NCBI GenBank assembly: GCA_004431415.1
Contig: QPMI01000671.1
Coordinates: 62,001-126,000 of the forward strand
Direction: 5' to 3'
Origin: Cyanophora paradoxa
Lineage: Eukaryota; Glaucocystophyceae; Cyanophorales; Cyanophoraceae
DNA: 64,000 bases
Both the position numbers and the translations under genes were made by a program. Below the pieces are notes generated by a model. The model had not been told where the DNA came from. It ran no database searches and saw only the letters and a program-made list of their open reading frames with translations. The stretch's first letter is position 1. Every line of letters begins with the position of its first letter. Positions 23,760 to 36,274 of the stretch are shown here, one piece after another.

Positions 23760-24388
23760 CGCCCCCGGCCCCCCGTACCCGAACCCCACCCCAGCTATCC
23801 CGTCTTTCACCCGCCCGCCTTCCCCAGCCCCACAACCGCCTCAGATCTCTACCGCCTCCCTTCCTCCACAGCGCCCCCCCGCCTCCCTCGGCCCCCCGAC
23901 CACAGCAGACTCCGCAGACTCCGCAGGCTCCGTATTTTCCCCGGAACACCACCGCAGCTAGTCGCTCGAGTGATCGTTATTCCACAATCGATATCATTGC
24001 GTCGTGCGTCTCCAAGGGCTCTGCGCCGCATGCGCACGCGCTAGAGCCACGCGCCACTGGGCCAAGCACGCATACGAGGCTGAGCAAGGTGCAGCTTGCG
24101 CCGCTTGCGCAGCTTGCGCAGCTGCAGCTGCAGCTGCAGCCTGCAATTAATATTGCAATTTGATCAACGTCAACGTCGACGTCGATCGATCGATCGATTC
24201 GGCGAATTTTCAGCGCACCGTACCCCGCCAGCCTCTGAGCCGCCGACGTTACAGCCGCAGCTCCCCGCGGTCCCTAGCTCGCCGGTCAGCTCGATTCTCC
24301 GACAACAACAGAAAGCTCGACCAGCTGCTGGACCCCGCTCCGCAGTGCTCGGGGGGCGGCGGTGGGGGGCCAGGTGGAGGCCCGCGCG
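23760..24388. other. Intergenic region upstream of protease C
   Basis: About 630 bases without a supported gene. It holds short tandem and palindromic motifs: a (GCAGCT)n block at about 24098-24145, then ATTAATATTGCAAT, then GTCAACGTCGACGTCGATCG with four GATC-type palindromes to about 24200. Presumably the 3' UTR of the kinase and the promoter of protease C. Confidence 0.5.
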
Positions 24389-27300
24389 ATGCGTTGCGGC
24401 GTGGTCGTTCTGCTGCTGGCTGCGTTAGCAGCCTGCACTGTAGCTGTCGAGCACCGGCGAACGCACGGCTCCAACGACCTCGCTAATCACGCGGCACACC
24501 CCAGGAAGGTCTGCGAACACCGGCCTGCATACGCCACGCATTCGCCAGCGCTGCTGACAACCGCTTTTCGTGGAGGTTCTTTTGCTTGGCGAGGTGATAG
24601 ACACTACTCGCGCGGAGTCAGAGGCTGATGCAGGTCCGGAAGCGACCTCGAGTCGCGGTTTGCGTGCGGTGCGCCACCGAGCGGCGAGTACAAAGGCCCA
24701 GCGGATATACATCGTAAGAGCTTCCGGTTGCATTCGGTTCTCCCCCCTGGCGATGCCTGACAACGTCGGCCGTTCGTGCCGCGAGCAGGTGCAGCTTGAG
24801 TCGCCAGTTACGGCGGCGGCGCAGCGGGCGGTGGAAGCGGCGGGCGGCGTTCGTCTGGGACCTTACATACCGCACAATGCGTACCTCGTCTCCGCGACAG
24901 CGGAGCAGCTGGCCCGGATCAGGCGCGTCGCGCCCTTGGCCCCAGCGCCCTGAGGCTCCCGCTGAGGCCGGCGCAGGGCGGTGCCGCACGTGGTGTGGGC
25001 GGGGCGGCTGAAGAGGGAGCACAAGGCGCATCCGATGCTGGCGGGACCGGCGGCGCGGGCCTACTCGACGTGGACAGCGCACGTGGCGGCGGAGTGGGCG
25101 GCGGGGCAGGGGGTCCCGACGGCGCACCGGCTTGCAGGCGCGCCTCGCGGGGAGCGGGCGGCGCGCTGACGCGGCTGACGGGCGGGGCAGGGGTGTGGCG
25201 GCGGCAGCTCTCGGCGTCGCTGCGGGGCAACTTCTCGATCGAGGCGCTGGACGAGGGGCGCGTGCGGGTGACCCTCCGCAACCCCCACGACGGGCCCCTC
25301 GCCCTCGAGTTCCTGTCGAACCAGGTGGGCCCTGCCCGCCAGCCAGCACCCCGCGCCCCCTCAGGCCCGGCCGCCGGCGCAGGGGCTGGTGCACTGGGTG
25401 GAACCGCGGCGGCCCATCGTACTCAAAAACCTGTACGCCAGCCGCGTGATCCAGGCCGACGTCACGTGCGCCCCGCCCCCCCCCTCCCCGCCCCCCCCCC
25501 CCCCCCCCCCCCCCCTCCCCCTCCCCCTCCCCCTCGCCGCTCCGCGCCGCTCAGCGGGGCGCAGGAGCACGGCGGAGCAGCTTGCGGACCTGGTGGCCAA
25601 CCAGCGCGCCATTGCGACGCCCATCTACGACCGGGGTGCGCCGCAGTTCGCTCCAGCGTCTCCCTCGCCCCCTGACGCGCGGCAGGGATCGCGGGGGCGG
25701 GCGAGGTCGTCGGCGTCATGGACGACGGCCTCGACTACGGTGCCCCGCCCGCCCCGCCCCGCCCCGCCCCGCCGGACGCCTGACGCGGCGGCAGACCACT
25801 GCTACTTCGCGGAGAGCAGCGGCGTCTCGCCCATCCCGGACCCCCTCGTCTCGGACAGGCCCGCCCCCGGGCCCGACCCCCCGGCCTTGGGCTGGCGGGG
25901 CAGGGGAGCGGGGCGTGACTGCTTTGGGGCTGCGCAGCAAGGCTCAGCCGCAGCGGCGGAAGGTGATCGCTTCGCGCTTCAACACGCAGTACGGGAACCC
26001 CATGGTGTGCTGCAGCAGGGACGGAGGGGGCCCGCCGCTGTGTGACGGGGCGCGCAGATTTCGAAGGCGCACGGGACGCACACGGCGGCGACGGCGGTGG
26101 GGAACCCGTGCAGCGGCTGCGTGCCGTCGGCGGCGACGCCGGGGGCCACGCAGGCGAGCACCCTCGCCCACCGCGGCATCGCCTACGACGCCCAGGTCCC
26201 CGCCCCCGCCCGCCACGCATCCTCCCCCCGTCCTCCACTGCACCCTCGCCCTCACCGGCGCCCCCGGACCTCCCCAGCTCTCCTTCATCAGCATGGCCGA
26301 CCGCTCCGGAAACGCGCGCCCCCGCGCCGCGACCCGGCGGCCCCGCCCCGCCCCGCCTTGCTGACGCCCCCGCAGCTTCTCACGTACGAGTGGGACAAGG
26401 CCTTCGTCGTCCACTACAATGACGGGTCCGCCTTGGTTCCTCGCCCCGCCCCCCGACCCTCTGGATGTAGACGCGCCGGCCGGCAGCGTGCGCGTGCACT
26501 CGAACTCGTGGGGCTGCGCCCCCGCCGCCGAGCGGCCCTTCGAGTGCAACGTCTACGACGAGGTATCCCGGCCGTCCCCGACGTGTGTCCCCTCGCCCGC
26601 CCCGCCCCGCTGACACCCGCCGGGCGGCAGGACGCCGTGCGGGTCGACTCGTACGCGTGGTACTTCCCGGTACGCGGGGTCCCGCCGGACGCTGGCGATG
26701 CGCCCCGCCCGACGCCTCCCGGCCGGGGGCCCCCGCAGGACGCGCTGCTGATCTTCGCGGGGGGCAACGACGGCGCCACGCCGCGGCCGGCCAACAGCGG
26801 CAAGGGCGTCATCTCGACCCCTGCCACCGCCAAGAACGGCATCAGGTCCGCCCCGCGCGCACTGCCCGCGCGGCGCGCCGGTGAGCCCCGCCGGCAGCGT
26901 CGGGTCGGTCTTGTCGACGACGGCCGGCTTCCTCGCCGGCACGGAGACCGTAGCCGGCTCGACGCCCGTCGACAACCGCCCGTGCGCCGGCGCGCGAGAG
27001 GGCTCGCGGGCGGGGCGCGAGGGGGCGGGGCGCAGGGGGATGAAGGCGTGCGCGGCGTACCCGAACTGGTGCAACCGGGAGGCCGTGCGCGCGGCCACCG
27101 ACGTCGTCTCCTCCAACAACCTCGCCACCTTCTCCTCCTACGGGCCCACCTTCGACGGCCGCGTCAAGCCCGAGGCGCGCCCCGCCCCGCCCCACCCGCC
27201 CGCCTCCTGCTCGCCGGCCCCCGAGCGGCCCGGCAGGTGGTGGCGACGGGCTTCTTCGTCATTTCCGCCAACGCCGACTCCGCCTCCGACTCCTTCAACT

Positions 27301-28190
27301 GCGGCCTCCGCGCCGAGATCGGTCCGCGGCGCTCGTGCTCCGTGCGAGGCGCCCCCGCCATCGGGCCTCTCACGGGGCGCCCCAGGGACCTCGATGTCGG
27401 CCCCCGTCGTGGCCGGCGCCGCGGCACTGGTGCGGCAGTACTTCCGCGAGGGCTGGTGGCCTTCTGGCACCAAGGTGCCCCCGCCCCCGCCCCCCCTCCG
27501 GGCCCCGCTGAGCCCCCGCCCTCTGCAGCGGGCGGCGGACGCCATCCCGGCGCCCCAGGCCTCCCTCCTCCGCGTGCGCCGCCTCCCGCCCCGCCGTCGA
27601 CCCGGAGCTGCTGCCGACGGGCCGGCGACAGGCGGCGATGGTGAACGGGGCGCGGCCGGTGACGGGCACCGTCGCGTCGGACCTGGCGCACCCCGGCAGC
27701 ACCTGCACCGCCGCCGTCGGCTGTGCGCGCCCCTGCCCCGCCCTCGCGCTCCCAGCCGCTTCCGGCTCGACGCCGGCGCCCCGCGCGCAGGCAAGCGGAC
27801 CTCGGTGGGCCCGCCCAGCGAGCCGGCCCCGAACGCCTTCCAGGGCTACGGCCGCGTCCGCCTCGACACCGTCCTCTAGTGCGGCACAGCCTTCTGACCG
27901 CCCAGGAGTCCGCCCCGCTCACGGGCGCCGGCCGCAGCTTCTCGGACTCGCCCTTCCAGATGGCGTTCTGCGACGGATACTTCGCGCCCGGGGACAACAC
28001 GCCGGTGCGGGTGAACATGACGGTGACGGGGACGCTGCGGGCGACGCTGGCGTGGACGGACCCGCCGGGCAAGGCGAACGCCCAGGTGCCCCTCGTCAAC
28101 AACATCGACCTGACCCTCACCGCCCCCAACTCCACCGCCTTCACCTTCGTCCACCCCAACGGCGGCGACGTGCGCTCCGCTCGACAATCT

Positions 28191-28228
<38 letters not shown>

Positions 28229-29910
28229 TGCCGGGCGTCCGCCCCTAACCGCCCCCGCCCCCAGCTCCCCGACAACGTCAACAACGTCGAGCACGTGCGC
28301 CCCGGCCGCCCCAGCGGGCGCCATCCCAGCCAGCTGCCTCACGCCACCCGCCGCCCTGCAGATCGAGTACTCGCCGCCAGGCGGCGGCCCCACCGTCGTC
28401 GTCCTCACCGTCGCCCCGACCCGCATCGACCCCTGTGCGCCCGCCCGATCGCCCCACGCCGCCTCATGGCGCCGGTGCTGAGGGGCGGCGTCGGTGTGGC
28501 GCAGTGTGGGGCCCGCAGCCGTGGTCGCTCGTGCTGCACGGCCGCTGGCTCGGCTCCATTCCCGGCGGCTGCACTCGCTCCGTCTCCATCCCCGTCCCCG
28601 CCGACGGTCCCTGCCGCCTCGCCCCGCCTCTCCCCGCCCCCCGCCGAACGCGGCGCGCGCGCAGGCCCGAGCAATCCGCACGTGACAGACGAGATTCCCG
28701 CTGTCCCCGAGCTTACGAGCGGTTCGCCGGCCCCGCTCCCGGCTGCCCGCCCGCCGGACCCGGTCCTCACGGGGCTCCGGCAGGCTTCGTGCTGATGGCG
28801 AACGTGACCGTGGCGCTGCCCATCGCCGAGTGGAGCGAGGCGTACGCCGGGCACTTCGCGCGGGCGCTGGGGCGGCAGATCGGGGTGAGCGGGAACCGGG
28901 TCGTGGTGGACGGCGTGCACAACGGGAGCACGGTGGTGTCGATGTACCTGCGGCCCGTCGAGTACGGCAACGCGGCGCTCGAGGCGAGCAGCGCGCAGGC
29001 GTACCGCAACCTCGCCCGCATCAATACCAACCTCGCCCTCGGGCCCGGCCTCGCCGTCCTCGCCCTCTCCCAGTTCCGCGTCATGCGGCCCCGCACCCCC
29101 GCCGGCGCCTCCCCCGACCCGGGCGGCAAGGCCGTGCTGCCCCCGAGCCCGTCGCCGACGCCGGCGCCGGCGGCGGACGAGAGCACGAAGGTGATCGCGG
29201 GGGTGGTGGCCGGGGCCTCGGCGCTGGTCGTCATCCTCGCCGGCATCGCCCTGCTGCTTATGCGGCGCGCCATCCGCGAGAAGCGCGCCATCATCACCCG
29301 CATGGAGGAGGCCCAGCGGCAGGCACGGCCCCGCGCCGCGCGCCCCCTCGCCCCGCCCTGAAGGGGGGGCCGGCAGGTGCAGGTGGTGCGGGTGGACCTG
29401 GACGCCGACCACCCGCAGCCGCTCTTCCTCGCCCCGGGCCGCGACCCGCTGGGGGCCTCGGCCCGCGAGGGCCCCTCCCTGGCGGCCACCTCTGACCCCG
29501 GCACCCACATCCTCCCCATCCCCGCCCTCCCGCCCCTCGTCCACGAGCCCCTCCCCCCTCGCTCCGCCTCCCTGGGGGGCGCCCTCCCCCGCGCCCCCTC
29601 CGTGCGGGCCCCGCCCCGCGAGCCCCCGCGCTCGGGCGGCTCCCTTTCCCCCGAGGACGTCCCCGTCGTCCTGCTCCCGCGCCCGAGCGCCCTCGCCGCC
29701 CCCGCGGCCGCCGCCGGCCGCGACGACGACAGCGACGACGAGACGACGAGCGGCGGGCCGCTCTCGTCGGCGGCCGTGCGAAGCGCGGCCCCGGGGCGAC
29801 CGAACGTCTTCGACGCCGACGCGCACGCCGTGCACCTCGACGTGCCGCGCGTGGCCCCGGGCGGGCCCCTCCCCGCGGCCACCATCAAGGCCACCGACGT
29901 CTTCCTCTAG
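24389..29910 (+). CDS. Membrane-anchored subtilisin-like protease, copy C (S8, KP-43-like)
   Basis: Third paralogue. Start ATG 24389 with a signal peptide (Val/Leu/Ala core). Exons 24389-24508, 24576-24713, 24789-24922 and 24977 onwards correspond one to one with copy B. Catalytic motifs: Asp in GVMDDGLDY (about 25709-25738), His in AHGTHTA (about 26067-26087), Asn in AGGNDG (about 26758-26775), Ser in GTSMSAP (about 27385-27405). The Ser motif is split by an intron (about 27320-27385) that A and B lack. Another extra intron lies at about 27175-27237. The VHSNSWGCAP motif is conserved. TM helix about 29185-29265, followed by a basic stop and a cytoplasmic tail with acidic Asp-rich patch (about 29720-29755). 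Stop TAG 29908-29910. Two introns carry long poly-C runs. Probably active; substrate unknown. Confidence 0.83.
24792..25313 (+). repeat. Near-identical tract shared with protease B (partner 13213-13734)
   Basis: Copy C half of the approximately 522-base tract described at 13213-13734. The two tracts lie 11579 bases apart in the same orientation. Confidence 0.85.
25491..25515 (+). repeat. 25-nt poly-C run in an intron of protease C
   Basis: Homopolymer C run within the C-rich intron that follows the VIQADVT exon, with shorter C5-C8 runs on both sides. Confidence 0.75.
28192..28226 (+). repeat. 35-nt poly-C run in an intron of protease C
   Basis: Uninterrupted C run in the intron before the DNVNNVEHV exon. 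Same length as the run in copy B (14538-14572) although at a different intron. Confidence 0.8.
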
Positions 29911-31767
29911 GAGCAGCTGAGCAGTCAGCAGCCCGGACCCAGCCGACGCAGCCGCCGGCCCTGCGCGGCGCCAGCCCGACGTCGACGTCCGACGCTGCCG
30001 CGCCCCCCCGCCCGGGCCGCCCCCAGCGGCCGGGCCCCGCGGCCGATCGCGAATTTTAAGGAAAACCGAATATATACTCGCCGTGTAACCGGTTGGCCCG
30101 TGTTGGGTCGACCGGTAAAAAAAACGAGCTGTGACGTGACGTCAAGACTTTTCAACGGTTGCAATTGGGCGCTTCCGACCGGCGATCGCTTGCACAGGAG
30201 CTGCTTCAAGTTCGTCGCACCAGCCAACGCCAACGCCTGCAGTGCGTGCCCGCCTCCCGTAGCGCTGCGAGCTTGCTCGCATAGAGATTCCCTATTCAAT
30301 TGGATCGCTAGATCTGCCCCGCGCATAAATTTAGAAACATGTACTTTCATGAAGTACAGTTTAGTCGAAAAGACGGTACACGGTACCGTTCAAGTCGATT
30401 AATATTAATATTTCTAGATAAGAATGTTTTTTCGAAGGTTAAAAGTGTGCACGTGTACCCTCGATCGAGTTTGCGGATCCGCGAGCGGCGCCGGCGCCGG
30501 CGGCGCGCGCGTAGGGTTGCCGGCCCGAAGTTTCGGGTCAGAGAAACTTCGTGCAAAGTGCGAAGTTTCGGTTTCTGTTTCGGGTGGGGAGCGAAACTTC
30601 GTGCGAAGCGGGAGGCTCCCATATGCATACAAAACCTTCGGTTCGAGCCCTGCAGCGCCAGTCTTCGCAGCCGAGAAGCTTGCAACTAAAGAGATGGCAC
30701 TGCGGCAAGGCTACAGCTGGCGGCACGGACAGGTGGCCGCGGGCCGGGCGTCACGGCGTGGCCTTGGAAGGGGCTGGGTGGGGGGGGGGTACGTGTATTT
30801 GGAGGATCCGGAGGAGAAGAAGGAGGAGGAGAATGATGAGAATGACGAGGAGGACGATGAGTAGGACGTAGCTGAGCCCTTCGGAGCCCTACTACGTGCA
30901 GGTTGGCGCCTCCTTTCTGTCATTCTCTTCGGGTTCTCTAGGACATGCGAAACCTCGTGCGAAACATGCGAAACTTTGCGTCAGTTTCGCTTTCGGGGGG
31001 GCCTGTGCGAAACTTCGTGCGAACTTCGGAAGCGGCAACCCTACGCGGCGCGCGCGCTGCAGCTGCATGCAGTACTAGTGATCATGAGTCATCGATATCA
31101 GCTGCTGCTGCATGCAGTGATCATGAGTGCCAGTGACTTCTTGGCCTCTGCAAGCTGCATCATGGCATGCGAAATCGTCGATTATCATCGGATAGCTAGC
31201 TAGCAGATTGCTAGCCGCTGAGCGCGCGCCGCCGCCGATGTCGACGCGCCCGCCCGCACCGTACGCGCAGGGGACTCGGAGCACGATCGACTTGTCGCAG
31301 TATAGCTACTGAGTTACTAAGTTAGAGCGCTCCAGCGTTGGCCGCGGCCGGCAGGGCGACCGATGTCACGGGATCCGTTGCAATTGATCATGAAGTGGGC
31401 CGCCGCCGGGACGGGTCGCATCATGGCCGCGCCCAGCCCACGGTCGCGGGCCGCGTAGCTGAGCTATCCGAGGCTATTATCTGCGTAGAATCGGCCGTCT
31501 CCATCGCTTTCCATCCAGTGTTCGAGCGCGCCATTACTAGCCATGGCGATGGCGCTGCCAGCGACGACGACCTTTTTGATCTTACATCGGCGCCGCAAGC
31601 ACGCATTTACGCCATGCGATGCCGAGGAGGTGCGAATCATGCACCGGTACCGGTGCAGAGCGAGGCGGCCGACGCTTGCGGCCAACGCCCCGGCCCTAGT
31701 ACTTAGCAACGTTAACCTGCGAGCTCACGCGCTCACGCTGCAGGCGGGCGACCTCCTGACGACCCAT
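29911..31767. other. Gene-poor region with repeats
   Basis: Nearly 1.9 kb without a gene I can support. Contents in order: GC-rich 3' flank of protease C; an AT-rich patch with small palindromes (about 30330-30430); an inverted-repeat element (about 30506-31062); two copies of GCTGCATGCAGT...GATCATGAGT (about 31063 and 31105). Open frames near 30424-30864 and 31338-31740 lack a recognisable family. The last 200 bases may hold 5' exons of the following TPR gene. Confidence 0.5.
30506..31062. repeat. Imperfect inverted repeat / foldback-like element
   Basis: The left end has GCGTAGGGTTGCCG followed by CCGAAGTTTCGG and repeats of GAAACTTCGTGC. The right end, read on the other strand, has the same GCGTAGGGTTGCCG followed by CCGAAGTTCGCACGAAGTT. 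The arms also contain several direct copies of TGCGAAACTTCGTGCGAA. A roughly 350-bp spacer contains a Glu/Asp-coding GAGGAGAA run but no transposase. The structure fits a non-autonomous foldback or MITE-type element. Target-site duplication not established. Confidence 0.5.
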
Positions 31768-34700
31768 ATGATCACAACGCGGCAATTTAAGCTTGGTCTG
31801 CGAGACACAAGCCCGGACAACATCAAAGCCTGGCGCGTGCTGCCTCTGCGTACATCCCCCGTGTGCTGACGGCATCGCCGCTGCATCCCTTAGGAGTGGA
31901 AAGCGCATCCAGCTTAGCTTGCACTATGCGGAGGACGGCGCCATGGTATACTCCATACTCTCGTCTAAATTGTGTTAGCGATGAGCATAATATGATATGC
32001 GTTTCTCATGATCATGATCAGGTCCCCTTCTCGGTGCACCCGCTGCCGAGCGCCGAGAGCGGCGCGGCGCACTCGTTCCTGCAGGAGGCGGAACACGAGG
32101 AGGTCGGCGCGACCGCCCCCGGCGCCCAATTACCCTCATGCCCCGACGGCAGGACGGGCCTTTTCTGCGCTTCCCAGCCCCCCGGCGTGCGTTCCGCTCG
32201 CGGCGTCCGATCCTGACGCTGGACGAGACGGGGAGGACCGAGGGGGCGTTCAGCATCCTCGCCTCATCGCACCGGCACGGGAACCGACCTTTCGAGATCC
32301 GCGTGACGCCCGTCGGCCCGGCGCCGACGCCCGTCGTCGGGCGCCTCGTCTGCTTCACCCGCAGCCACGAGAAGAACAAGCGAGGTCCGCCCCCGCGCAC
32401 GCGCACGCGCCATGAACATTGCCCCCCTGCCCACGTGGACGCCGTCGCAGGGCACCACTTCCCGAAGCGGATCGGGGTGGGGGTGAAGGGGCGGGGGCCC
32501 TCGCGGGCGGAGAGCGAGGCCTCGTCGGTGGCGGGGTCGGACCGGGAGGGCAGCGTCTCGGGGCTCCCCTTCGACGACGACGACGACGACGACTTCGAGT
32601 CGCCGGCGACGAGCCCGCCCACCGCCGCCCCCGTCCCCGCCGTCGAGGTCCTCGGCGTCAAGCGCCAGCGCTCCTCCCCGACCGTCTCGCCCCCCGCGGC
32701 GCTGCCGCCCGCCGCCCGCTCCTCGCATTCGCCGCCCGCCCCGCCGCCGGCCACCGCCGCCCGCTCCCCGCCCGGCCCCTCCTCCGTCCGGGGCGCCGCC
32801 CCCGCCCCCGCCCGCGCCCCCGCGGCGGCGGCGGCGCCGCTCTCCCCGCCGAACCCCTTCACCTCCCCGACGTCGCCCATCCTCGCCATGCCCGCCCCCG
32901 CCGTCTCCTACGACCCCGTCCAGCCGATGGCGGCCCCGCCCGAGCGGCCGCCGGCCGTGGAGGCGCGGGCGCCCTTCCTGCAGCAGGGGCCGGAGGAGGA
33001 GCTGGGGCGCGCCGACTCGAACCAGAGCGTGGTGGCGCGGCTGCGGGGCCTGGAGGAGAACCTACAGGAGTTCGCCGGCCTCAAGATCGAGGAGAAGGCG
33101 GTGCGGAAGGCGGCGGGCGAGGAGGGCCCGTGGCCGCGCCCCGTCGAGGCGAGGGACGGGGGCCTCGTGGGCGCCTCCATCCGCCTCCTCGGGCGCACCT
33201 TCTCGCGCCTCCCCGCCCCCAGCCCGGGCTTCCCCGTCGCCTCCCTCTCCACCGAGTGCGCCGGCCCCGCCCCAGCGCCCCCCGTTCCCCGCCGGCCCCT
33301 TGCGGGTCTGACGGGGGGCGGGGCGGCAGGGAGGTCTGGGCGCTGCTGGCGGGGGAGCCGTACGGGGCGCCGCTGGCGTTCCCCGGGGACGCGCAGCTGG
33401 CGGAGGCCCTCTGGGCGGCCTTCCTCGCCTCGACGGCCCCCGACGCGCCCAAGACGCGCCCCGCCGTCTGCCGCCTCGTGCAGCTCCTCGCCGACCCCCG
33501 CACCCTCTGGACGCCCCTCTACCGCACCATGAGCGGGCGGCACCGCCTGCGCTGCGCGCTGCACGCGCTGCGCGGCGCGGGGGCGTACGCGGCGGTGCCG
33601 GTGGTGATGCAGACGGTCTCCCTGGCGCTGCTCGCGGTGCCGCCGGCGGTGGAGGAGTACCGCGAGGCGGCCGTGGAGCTCGCTGGGCACATCTTCGACC
33701 TCGCTGCGGCCTCGGCGGGGGAGGTCGCGACCTGCTCCCCCGACCTCGTCTACCTCCCCTGGCCCCGCGTCCTCGAGCTCCTCAACCGCGCCCGCCTCGT
33801 CTGCGCGCGCTGGCGGGAGAAGGAGCCGCTGCTGCACTGCCGGTACCTGCACGCGCGGGCGCTCGCGAGCTTCCAGCACGGCTTCCACGACGAGGGTCTC
33901 GAGCTCGCCTTCGAGTGCTGGTCCGAGCTCATACGCTGCCAGGTCCGCTCCTCCGAGGCCCGGGGCCAGGCCGAGGGCGCGCTGGGTGCCCCGCGCGCGG
34001 GGACTGACGGGGCGCGGGACGGCAGCACACCCCGTCGCGCCTGGAGGCCGGCTGCCTCGCCGCCCTCGTCGAGATGTGCCTCCGCATGGGCAAGGCGCGC
34101 CCCCGGGCCCCCGCCGTCGGGGCGGCCGGCTCTTTCGTGGGGTGACGGGGCGGGGGGCGGGTGCGGGCAGACGGAGATGGCGGTGCACCTCTCGGGGCGC
34201 CTCTACTACCACCAGACCGACGACGCCGAGGACGCCTTCCAGGTCCGCCCCGCCCCGCCCCGCCCCCGAGCTCGCCCGGATCGATATCACGTCCAGCCCT
34301 CTTTGGTTTAGTTTTCTTTTTGTTTTGATTTGTGGCGGCGGGGGGGCCAGGCGGCGGCGGTGCACGGGTTCGTGGGCCTGTGCGAGGGGATCCGGAAGCA
34401 GAAGAAGGCGGCGGTGCACGCCACGACGCGCGCCATCGAGGCCCTTGAGCGCTTCCATGACCCCGTGCGCCCCCCGCCCCCCCGCCCCGCCCCTCTCCTT
34501 GTCTTCCGACGGGCCGCGCGGCGCGGCGCAGGCCTTCCGCTCGCACGCCGCCCGCCTCCGCCTCCTCCGCGCCATCCACTACCTCCAGCTCAGTGCGCAT
34601 GCGCCGCCCTCTTCGCCCGCCCCCGCCGCCCGCGCGGTGGCGAGCCGCGCCGCAGACCGGCTGGTGGCCGCCTCGGGGGACCTCCGCGCCGGCATCCAGC

Positions 34701-35820
34701 TCCTCTCCCAGGTGCCCCGCAGCCCGGCATGCGCCATGCGGGGGCTAACGGGGCCCGGCGGGGGCGCGCAGGATCACGAGTTCTGGAGCTCGGCGTGGGA
34801 CCTCTTCTTCGTGACGCGCTTCCGCTGGGCCCCCGCCACGGGCCGGGGCGCCCTGCCCCCCGCCGACCTCGCCCGCGCCCTCCGCCTCTTCACCTTCGTC
34901 TCCAAGGCGCGCCCGCCTCGCGATCGGGCCCCGCCCCCGCCCCCGCTGAGGGGGCGCAGGTGGTGGACCGGGGCTCGGGGACGCCGCTGCGGGCGCACGC
35001 GCTCTACCAGCTCGGGCTCCTCTACTGCGGGATGGAGGACTGGCGGGGGGCGGAGGCGGCCCTCGAGGAGGCCCTCGCCCTCCTCGAGGAGCGCCTCCCC
35101 CTCCACTTCCCCCCGCACTCCCCCCGCTTCCTCGCCGTCGCCGCTGCCCTCGCCGCCGCCCGCGCCCACGCCCAGCCCCACGCCCCCGCCCCGCCGCCCC
35201 TCCCCGCCCTCCCCGCCCCCGCCGCGGCGGGCGGCGGTGGCGCGTCGGCGGTGCTGGGGACGGCGCGGTCGGCGGGGAGCGCGCTGTCGCCGCTGACGGC
35301 GGAGGGGGAGCACGCGCTGCTGGCGACGAGCCTGGAGCACGCGCGCTCCAACACCACCGAGGGCTTCCTCGAGCGCGACTACCTCCTCAGCCCCGCCCGC
35401 AGCAACATGAGCGGCCTCAGCGGCCTCGCCCAGGCCCGCAGCAACGCCTCGGCCAACGCCGGCCGCCTCGCCCCGGCCTTCAGCGCCGGCTCGGGCGGCG
35501 GGCTCCCGACGGCGCTCAGCACGGGCTCGCGCTTGTCGGGGATGGAGGTGGAGGAGGGGCGGGGCGCCCCCGGGCTGGTGCAGCTGCAGGTGGCGCTGAA
35601 GCAGGAGCCGGTGCCCGAGGAGGAGCCCGGCGAGCTCGTCGACTTCGACGTAGATGCGTTCATCGTCGACGCCCACCCGGGCGACGAGGGCGGCTACGAG
35701 CACGCCGTCGGCCCCCTCGCCCCCTCCGCCGACCCCGAGCCCTCCAGCTCCTCCCTCCGCGTCACCTCCGCCACCGCCTCCGCCTCCCGCGACTCGGACT
35801 GGGGCTCCCCGCGCCGGTAG
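31768..35820 (+). CDS. TPR-like helical repeat protein with disordered regions (5' end uncertain)
   Basis: First supported exon includes MITTRQFKLGLRDTSPDNIK from ATG 31768; more 5' exons may exist. Joined exons read on to KRIQLSLHYAEDGAM, then VPFSVHPLPSAES. A Ser/Pro/Ala-rich disordered region follows, with a run of Asp at about 32572-32595. The second half is helical: REVWALLAGEPYGAPLAF (about 33340), VCARWREKEPLLHCRYLHAR, then small exons with GLCEGIRKQKKAAVHATTRA and HALYQLGLLYCGMEDWRGAE (about 35000-35060), the last being a good TPR unit. The tail is Ser/Asn-rich with ARSN repeats and ends SRDSDWGSPRR, stop TAG 35818-35820. I do not recognise the orthologue. TPR repeats suggest a scaffold role; function unknown. 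Confidence 0.65.
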
Positions 35821-36241
35821 GCCCCGCCCCTCCGCCGCCCGAGGCCGTCTTCGATGTTTCATCGTCCTAGTTATAGCTTAAGCTTCGAATTCGATTGCAG
35901 TCTCGGCGAAACCCGACCTCGAGCTCGATATCGATTTTCGTATACATTAATATTTATTACAGAATTCATAGTGTTCTTTTTATATATTTATCGACTTGCA
36001 TGACTGTAACTAACGTTAACGTTGTCTCATAATCGACATTTCCCTTTGTGCTAACTTAGTTAAGCTAGTTCCGTGCACTCTTTATCAATATCACAGATTA
36101 GTTACATCGTAGCTCGCTAGATTGATCGAGCTTATTTTCGAATGATTTCGCGCCATTCGTCGGAACAAGCCGCTGAGCGAGTGTAACATATATGGGGAAG
36201 GGGGGAGCCTGCCGGGCAAGGGACGTGGCGAGCTCGAGTCC

Positions 36242-36274
<33 letters not shown>

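Noticed and set aside
30424-30864. 146-codon open frame ending in a Glu/Asp run
   Set aside because: Lies inside the inverted-repeat element, has no recognisable domain, and its start part consists of the repeat units.
31338-31706. Open frame starting MAAAGRATDV upstream of the TPR gene
   Set aside because: Could be a 5' exon, but I could not join it in phase to the supported exons, so it is not annotated.
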